Of a stretch of DNA of 64,000 nucleotides, positions 59,742 to 64,000 are shown in pieces. The notes below the pieces were generated by a model. It saw only the letters and a list, made by a program, of their open reading frames with translations. It was not told the origin of the DNA and did no database searches. The position numbers were made by a program, and so were the translations under genes. Position 1 is the stretch's first letter; every line of letters starts with the position of its first letter. The stretch is from the NCBI RefSeq assembly GCF_028657945.1, contig NZ_CP059693.1, positions 5,518,001 through 5,582,000 of the forward strand. Reading direction: 5' to 3'. The DNA is from Thalassomonas haliotis (GTDB lineage Bacteria > Pseudomonadota > Gammaproteobacteria > Enterobacterales > Alteromonadaceae).

Positions 59742-61126
59742 CAGACATGTTCCTGTTGAGGCTGGCCATTCCGCCAGGCGATTATTTCCTGCACAACATG
59801 TTCCATATGCGCACTGCGTGAACCTTTCACCAAGATGGAAATAGGCTGAGATTCATTTTCTAAAGTTTGTGCCAGGGTCGTCACCAGCTGCTCGCGCGAA
59901 CTGAAATGACGGCCATTTTCTTTAAAGGCATCTGCGGTACTCTGGCTCAGTACCCCCAGGGTAAATAAAATATCTATGCCTAAGGATTTAGCATATTCCC
60001 CGACTTCCTGGTGGTAGCTGCGTGCTTCCGAACCCAGCTCTCCCATATCCCCCAGCACCAGTACCCTGACCCCGGGATAAGCGGACAATAATTCGATCCC
60101 CGCTTTAATCGACTCGACATTGGCGTTATAGGTATCATCGATTAACCGGCAATTGCCGTTAAGCTCAAGCAAATTCAAGCGGCCGTTAACCGGTGCCATC
60201 TGCGCCAACCCCAAACGGATATCTTCCAGGCTCGCCCCCAATTCCAGGGTCACAGTGGCTGCCGCTACTGCATTGCAGACATTGTGCTTGCCCGGTACCG
60301 ATAGCCGGATATCTACCTGGCCTTCCCGGGTATTTAGGGTAAAGCGGGCACAGCCGCTGGCATCTAAACGGACATCCGAGCTATAACAGCTGGCTTCACC
60401 GGCACAGGAAAAACGGCGCACGGTTTTATCCGCCAGACGCCACTGCCACTTATGGGCGTATTTACAATCCTGGTTATAAATAGCAACACCGCCGGGCGGT
60501 AAACCTTCAAAGATCTCCCCTTTTGCCCGGGCAACACCGCATAAATCGCCAAAACCTTCCAAATGGGCGGCGGCAATGTTATTGATCATCGCCACATCCG
60601 GGGCAACCAGCGCCGTGGTATAGGCAATTTCCCCGATATGGTTGGCGCCCATTTCAATCACCGCATACTCATGTTGCGGCTCAAGACGTAACAAGGTTAA
60701 GGGCACGCCGATATCATTATTAAAATTTCCTTTGGTAGCCAATACCTTGCCCAAACGGGACAAGATCGCCGCCACCATTTCTTTTACCGTGGTTTTGCCG
60801 CTGCTGCCGGTAATGCCGACGGTTTTCGGCGCAACTTTGCCTTTGATATAAGCACCGATCTTACCCAGGGCAATACGGGTATCTGCCACCACCACCTGCG
60901 GTATGTCACAGTCTACCCGGTGATCGACAATCACCGCACTGCAGCCCAGTTCAACCACCTGTTCGATAAAACGGTGACCGTCAAAATTAGGCCCCTTAAG
61001 CGCTAAAAACACATCGCCGCTATTGAGTGCCCGGCTGTCGGTGCCGATTAGCGCTACGGTTACGTCTTCACCAAAGAACTCGCCCCCGGTTGCGCTTGCT
61101 ATTTCAGATAAAGGTAAACTGATCAT
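59741..61126 (-). CDS. murF: UDP-MurNAc-tripeptide--D-Ala-D-Ala ligase
   Basis: Adds D-Ala-D-Ala to complete the pentapeptide precursor. 461 residues (E. coli 452). P-loop [16 protein letters not shown], the N-terminal [21 protein letters not shown] domain, central [15 protein letters not shown] and C-terminal [18 protein letters not shown]. Its start overlaps the upstream 64-codon ORF by 4 nt rather than murE. Confidence 0.97.
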   Translation of the reverse strand: MISLPLSEIASATGGEFFGEDVTVALIGTDSRALNSGDVFLALKGPNFDGHRFIEQVVELGCSAVIVDHRVDCDIPQVVVADTRIALGKIGAYIKGKVAPKTVGITGSSGKTTVKEMVAAILSRLGKVLATKGNFNNDIGVPLTLLRLEPQHEYAVIEMGANHIGEIAYTTALVAPDVAMINNIAAAHLEGFGDLCGVARAKGEIFEGLPPGGVAIYNQDCKYAHKWQWRLADKTVRRFSCAGEASCYSSDVRLDASGCARFTLNTREGQVDIRLSVPGKHNVCNAVAAATVTLELGASLEDIRLGLAQMAPVNGRLNLLELNGNCRLIDDTYNANVESIKAGIELLSAYPGVRVLVLGDMGELGSEARSYHQEVGEYAKSLGIDILFTLGVLSQSTADAFKENGRHFSSREQLVTTLAQTLENESQPISILVKGSRSAHMEHVVQEIIAWRNGQPQQEHV

Positions 61127-61317
61127 CGTTCACTCTCGCTTTGACTGTGTCGTTGAAAGTAATCACGTACCAGATAACGCATACTAACATCTGCTTTTTC
61201 ATTGTTCATTAAACTGTAATGCTTTGTAATAACAGTACTTCCTTTATCATCGGCGATAAATGCCGACCTTAAACCCGCCTTTCCGCCAACAGGGAAAGGT
61301 AAAACTAAACTGCTCAT
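61123..61317 (-). CDS. Small ORF of unknown function between murE and murF
   Basis: 64 codons. Its ATG overlaps the murE stop (ATGA) and its stop overlaps the murF start (ATGA), exactly as true genes of this cluster do, which is good evidence of translation. The product is soluble, mixed charge, with a hydrophobic N-terminal stretch (SSLVLPFPVGGKAGL), a central KGSTVITKHYSLM and a polar Arg/Ser/Glu C-terminus ([14 protein letters not shown]). No signal peptide, membrane helix or known motif. In most gammaproteobacteria murE and murF touch directly. It could be a small divisome or Mur-enzyme partner, or only a coupling spacer. Confidence 0.6.
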   Translation of the reverse strand: MSSLVLPFPVGGKAGLRSAFIADDKGSTVITKHYSLMNNEKADVSMRYLVRDYFQRHSQSESER

Positions 61318-62870
61318 GACCGGCTTTCGCTTTGACCTGCTTTTTGACTGTGTTTACAGCCCTCATTAGCACTTGCAAAGTAATTCAACACCAGTTCACG
61401 TTCGTTATATTCGATTTTTTCATCTTTGATAATGATGTAATCTTCATGGCCTTTACCCGCCAGCAATACCATATCTCCGGCTTTAGCACGGGATAATGCC
61501 GACAGCACCGCCTGGGTACGGTCTAAGATCACCGTCATTTTTTCAGTTTTTTCACAGCCGGCAAGAATATCGCTGACGATTAATTCCGCCGCCTCAAACC
61601 TGGGGTTGTCATTGGTGATCACTACATGATCCGACAACTGCTCGGCTATTTTGCCCATTTGTGGACGTTTGCCTTTATCCCGGTCGCCGCCGCAGCCAAA
61701 AACCAGCCATAATTGGCCCTGGCAATGACGGCGACAGGCCAGCAAGGCTTTTTCCAGGGCGTCCGGGGTATGGGCATAATCCACTACCGCGGTGGCTTTT
61801 CCCGGTACGCTGATGTTTTCCATGCGCCCTAAAATCGGGGTAATGGTTTCAACTGCCGCCCTTAGCTGTGCCAGCGGTAAGTCTTTGGCCACCAGCACAG
61901 CAATCGCCGCCAGCAGGTTATCGACATTAAAATCTCCCATCAGCGGGCTGTTTATTTCAAAGCGGCCCAGATGCGTGTCCAGGGTAAAACTTGTGCCTTC
62001 GCCGGTAGCCCTGATATTCGAAGCATACAGGTATTGCCGATTGCTTTTCACCTGCTCGCTGCGGCCAAAAACAATCACAGGCTGCGCCTGCGGCCAGTCG
62101 GCCAGCTTTTCACCGGCCCAACGGTCATCGCCATTTAAGATGGCGATTTGCCCGGCTTCACCGGTAAAGATGGAAAATTTTGCCTCGGCATAGTTTTCCA
62201 TGGTTTCATGATAATCGAGATGGTCGCGGCTGAGATTGGTAAAAACCGCGATATCAAGCAAACTGGGGCAAACCCGGTTCTGGGTTAATGCATGTGAAGA
62301 AACTTCCATGGCAACATCGCTGATACCCAGACCGGAAAATTCTGCCAGCAGCTGATGCAGTTGGGTCGGTCCCGGCGTGGTATTGGCAATGGGGGTTAAC
62401 GCATCCAACGCGCCCGCGCCGACAGTGCCGATAATGGCGCAATCTTGCCGGTAAGCCGACAGCAATTTGGCAATGATCTGGCTGGTACTGGTTTTGCCGT
62501 TGGTGCCGGTAATACCGACTATGGTCATTTGCGCTTGCGGTTCGCGGTAATAGGCTTTGGCCAGATCATATAAGCGGCTGTCGAGCTGATAAAACTGTAC
62601 TAAATTTACCGATTTGTCGCCAAAGGTGCGCTTGATGATATTGCCGTGCTGCAAATGATGCTGGCACTGGGCAATGACCAGCTTAGCTCCCGCCAATACC
62701 GCTTTTTCGATGTGCTGGCGGCCGTCCTGGTGTGTCCCCAAAATGGCACAAAAAATATCTCCCGGCTGGATTTCCCGGCTGTCATTAACCAGATTGCCGG
62801 TAACCACAGGCTCAAGACTGATATCAAACAGGGACAAGGCCTGATCTATGGCGTAGTTAGCATCAGGCAT
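61314..62870 (-). CDS. murE: UDP-MurNAc-L-Ala-D-Glu--meso-DAP ligase
   Basis: Adds meso-diaminopimelate to the muropeptide precursor. 518 residues from the ATG at 62868-62870 (E. coli 495); the frame is open 34 codons further upstream, but that part lies within ftsI and has no family match. P-loop VGITGTNGKTSTSQ, the N-terminal NDSREIQPGDIFCAILGT and the DAP-specificity motif DNPR (ITNDNPRFEAAE), so DAP-type peptidoglycan is expected. Overlaps ftsI by 8 nt and the small ORF downstream by 4 nt. Confidence 0.97.
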   Translation of the reverse strand: MPDANYAIDQALSLFDISLEPVVTGNLVNDSREIQPGDIFCAILGTHQDGRQHIEKAVLAGAKLVIAQCQHHLQHGNIIKRTFGDKSVNLVQFYQLDSRLYDLAKAYYREPQAQMTIVGITGTNGKTSTSQIIAKLLSAYRQDCAIIGTVGAGALDALTPIANTTPGPTQLHQLLAEFSGLGISDVAMEVSSHALTQNRVCPSLLDIAVFTNLSRDHLDYHETMENYAEAKFSIFTGEAGQIAILNGDDRWAGEKLADWPQAQPVIVFGRSEQVKSNRQYLYASNIRATGEGTSFTLDTHLGRFEINSPLMGDFNVDNLLAAIAVLVAKDLPLAQLRAAVETITPILGRMENISVPGKATAVVDYAHTPDALEKALLACRRHCQGQLWLVFGCGGDRDKGKRPQMGKIAEQLSDHVVITNDNPRFEAAELIVSDILAGCEKTEKMTVILDRTQAVLSALSRAKAGDMVLLAGKGHEDYIIIKDEKIEYNERELVLNYFASANEGCKHSQKAGQSESRS

Positions 62871-64000
62871 TGGCTTTTTCCTTAACACCGGTGCTATCCG
62901 CTGCGGCTTGTATTGCTGCGCCCTGAACTTGTTGGCCTTTATTGTTTGGCAAGGCAACACTTCGGCTAGCATCCGGGGCGATATTAAGTAATTGCAATGC
63001 GCCTTTCATCACCCGGGAAAATACCGGTGCGGCAATTTCTCCGCCATGATAAAGATCGCCGCCGGGTTCGTTAATCATGACCACCACCGCCAGCTCGGGA
63101 CGTGAAAGCGGCGCAATACCGGCAAAAGTGCCGACATAGTCATTACCATAGCCGCCGGCAACCGCCTTGATGGTGGTGCCGGTTTTTCCGCCGACGCGAT
63201 AACCGTCAACCTTGGCATTACTGACTTTTTCATTGACCACATGCTCAAGCATGTCCAGTACTTCACCGGTATAACTTTTCGATAATACCCGCTCGCCCTC
63301 GGGGATTTTATCGGCTTTAACTATGCTTAACGGCCGCTTGATGCCGCCGTTTGCCAGGGTACTGTAAAATCTTGCCAGCTGTGCCGGACTAATCGCCAGG
63401 CCGTGGCCCCAGGACAGGGTTGCCAGTTCGAATTTAGACCAGCGGCTGCGGTCCGATAACATACCCGGGCTTTCGCCTATCAAACCTGTGCCGGTATCTT
63501 CGGCAAAACCCATTTCAAAAAACTTATCCAGTAAAAATTCTTTCGGTACCGACAAGGCCAGTTTAGTGGTGCCCATATTCGACGAAGTCACCAGGATATC
63601 GGTCAGGCTGAGCTTGCCGCGGTTTCTCGGATCCGAGACCCGGCGCCCGCCCAAACGCATCCAGCCAGGACTGGTATCGATAACGGTATCCGGCCCGGCG
63701 GCGCCAAATTCAAGTGCGGTCAGCACAGTTAACGGCTTCATGGTAGAGCCGGGTTCAAATACATCGGTAATGGCCCGGTTTCTTAACCTGTGGGTGGCGG
63801 TATTGGCAAGGTTATTCGGGTTATAAGAGGGATTATTCACCATGGCCAGAATTTCGCCGGTATTGACATTGGTTACCACCACAGAGCCGGATCTGGCTTT
63901 AAAGGCGGCGACCGCCCCTTTTAATTCTTTATAGGCAAGCGCCTGGATACGCTGGTCGATACTCAAAGTTAAGTCTTGCGGCGGCCTGGCTTCTTCCACC
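62863..64000 (-). CDS. ftsI: Septal transpeptidase FtsI (PBP3), C-terminal part
   Basis: Class B penicillin-binding protein that cross-links septal peptidoglycan with FtsW. Only the last about 378 residues are in the window; the N-terminal membrane anchor and dimerisation region are beyond the right edge. All transpeptidase motifs are present: SxxK as STMK (catalytic Ser), SxN as SSNMG, and KTGT as GGKTGTT. The C-terminal tail is Gln/Ala-rich and ends KEKANA. Its stop overlaps murE by 8 nt. Confidence 0.97.
   Translation of the reverse strand, partial: VEEARPPQDLTLSIDQRIQALAYKELKGAVAAFKARSGSVVVTNVNTGEILAMVNNPSYNPNNLANTATHRLRNRAITDVFEPGSTMKPLTVLTALEFGAAGPDTVIDTSPGWMRLGGRRVSDPRNRGKLSLTDILVTSSNMGTTKLALSVPKEFLLDKFFEMGFAEDTGTGLIGESPGMLSDRSRWSKFELATLSWGHGLAISPAQLARFYSTLANGGIKRPLSIVKADKIPEGERVLSKSYTGEVLDMLEHVVNEKVSNAKVDGYRVGGKTGTTIKAVAGGYGNDYVGTFAGIAPLSRPELAVVVMINEPGGDLYHGGEIAAPVFSRVMKGALQLLNIAPDASRSVALPNNKGQQVQGAAIQAAADSTGVKEKANA

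Noticed and set aside
62871-62972. 34-codon upstream extension of MurE
   Set aside because: Lies wholly within ftsI in another frame; the ATG at 62868-62870 gives the normal MurE N-terminus.

Overview
The window is chromosomal DNA of a marine gammaproteobacterium, most probably Alteromonadales and within it a Colwelliaceae/Thalassomonas-like organism. This is judged from protein sequences, from a dciA and M23-peptidase gene beside secA, and from a DUF4124 gene between glnA and ntrBC. No database search was possible. From about 13.5 kb to the end, the gene order follows the 2-3 minute region of the E. coli map read backwards: acnB, lpdA-aceF-aceE-pdhR, ampE-ampD, nadC, type IV pilus genes, coaE, zapD, yacG, mutT, secA, lpxC and the dcw (division and cell wall) cluster.

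Layout. 1-5.8 kb: 5' part of typA (bipA), then glnA with a sigma-54 promoter and NtrC boxes, a DUF4124 protein, and the nitrogen two-component pair ntrB/ntrC (glnL/glnG) with its own NtrC palindrome. 5.8-7.3 kb: a MerC-like membrane protein behind a Zur-like box, and epmA. 7.4-13.3 kb: a complete minus-strand rRNA operon (16S, tRNA-less spacer, 23S, two 5S genes), with tandem promoters, boxA elements and processing stems visible. 13.4-24 kb: acnB with a Fur box upstream, a small lipoprotein, and the pyruvate dehydrogenase operon with a PdhR operator. 24-34.6 kb: ampE/ampD, a retropepsin-like protease, nadC, pilA-pilB-pilC-pilD, coaE, zapD, yacG and mutT. 34.7-38.9 kb: secA, an M23 peptidase and dciA.

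39-48 kb is an accessory block inserted between dciA and lpxC. It holds a ridA plus DapF-like pair (the DapF-like protein has serine in place of both catalytic cysteines), a protein with a caspase-like His/Cys pattern, an IS5-family element, a candidate membrane-active toxin with a four-helix membrane partner, a SymE-like toxin, and two apparently identical IS50/Tn5-like elements in direct tandem that share three copies of one 9-bp target duplication. 48-64 kb: lpxC and the dcw cluster read on the minus strand from ftsI to ftsZ, packed with 1-8 nt overlaps. An unrecognised 64-codon ORF lies between murE and murF, overlapping each by 4 nt.

How it fits together. Most of the window is core metabolism, envelope synthesis and division with recognisable regulation: nitrogen by NtrC/sigma-54, zinc by Zur, iron by Fur, pyruvate by PdhR. 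The candidates for undescribed biology are the accessory block and the small dcw ORF.
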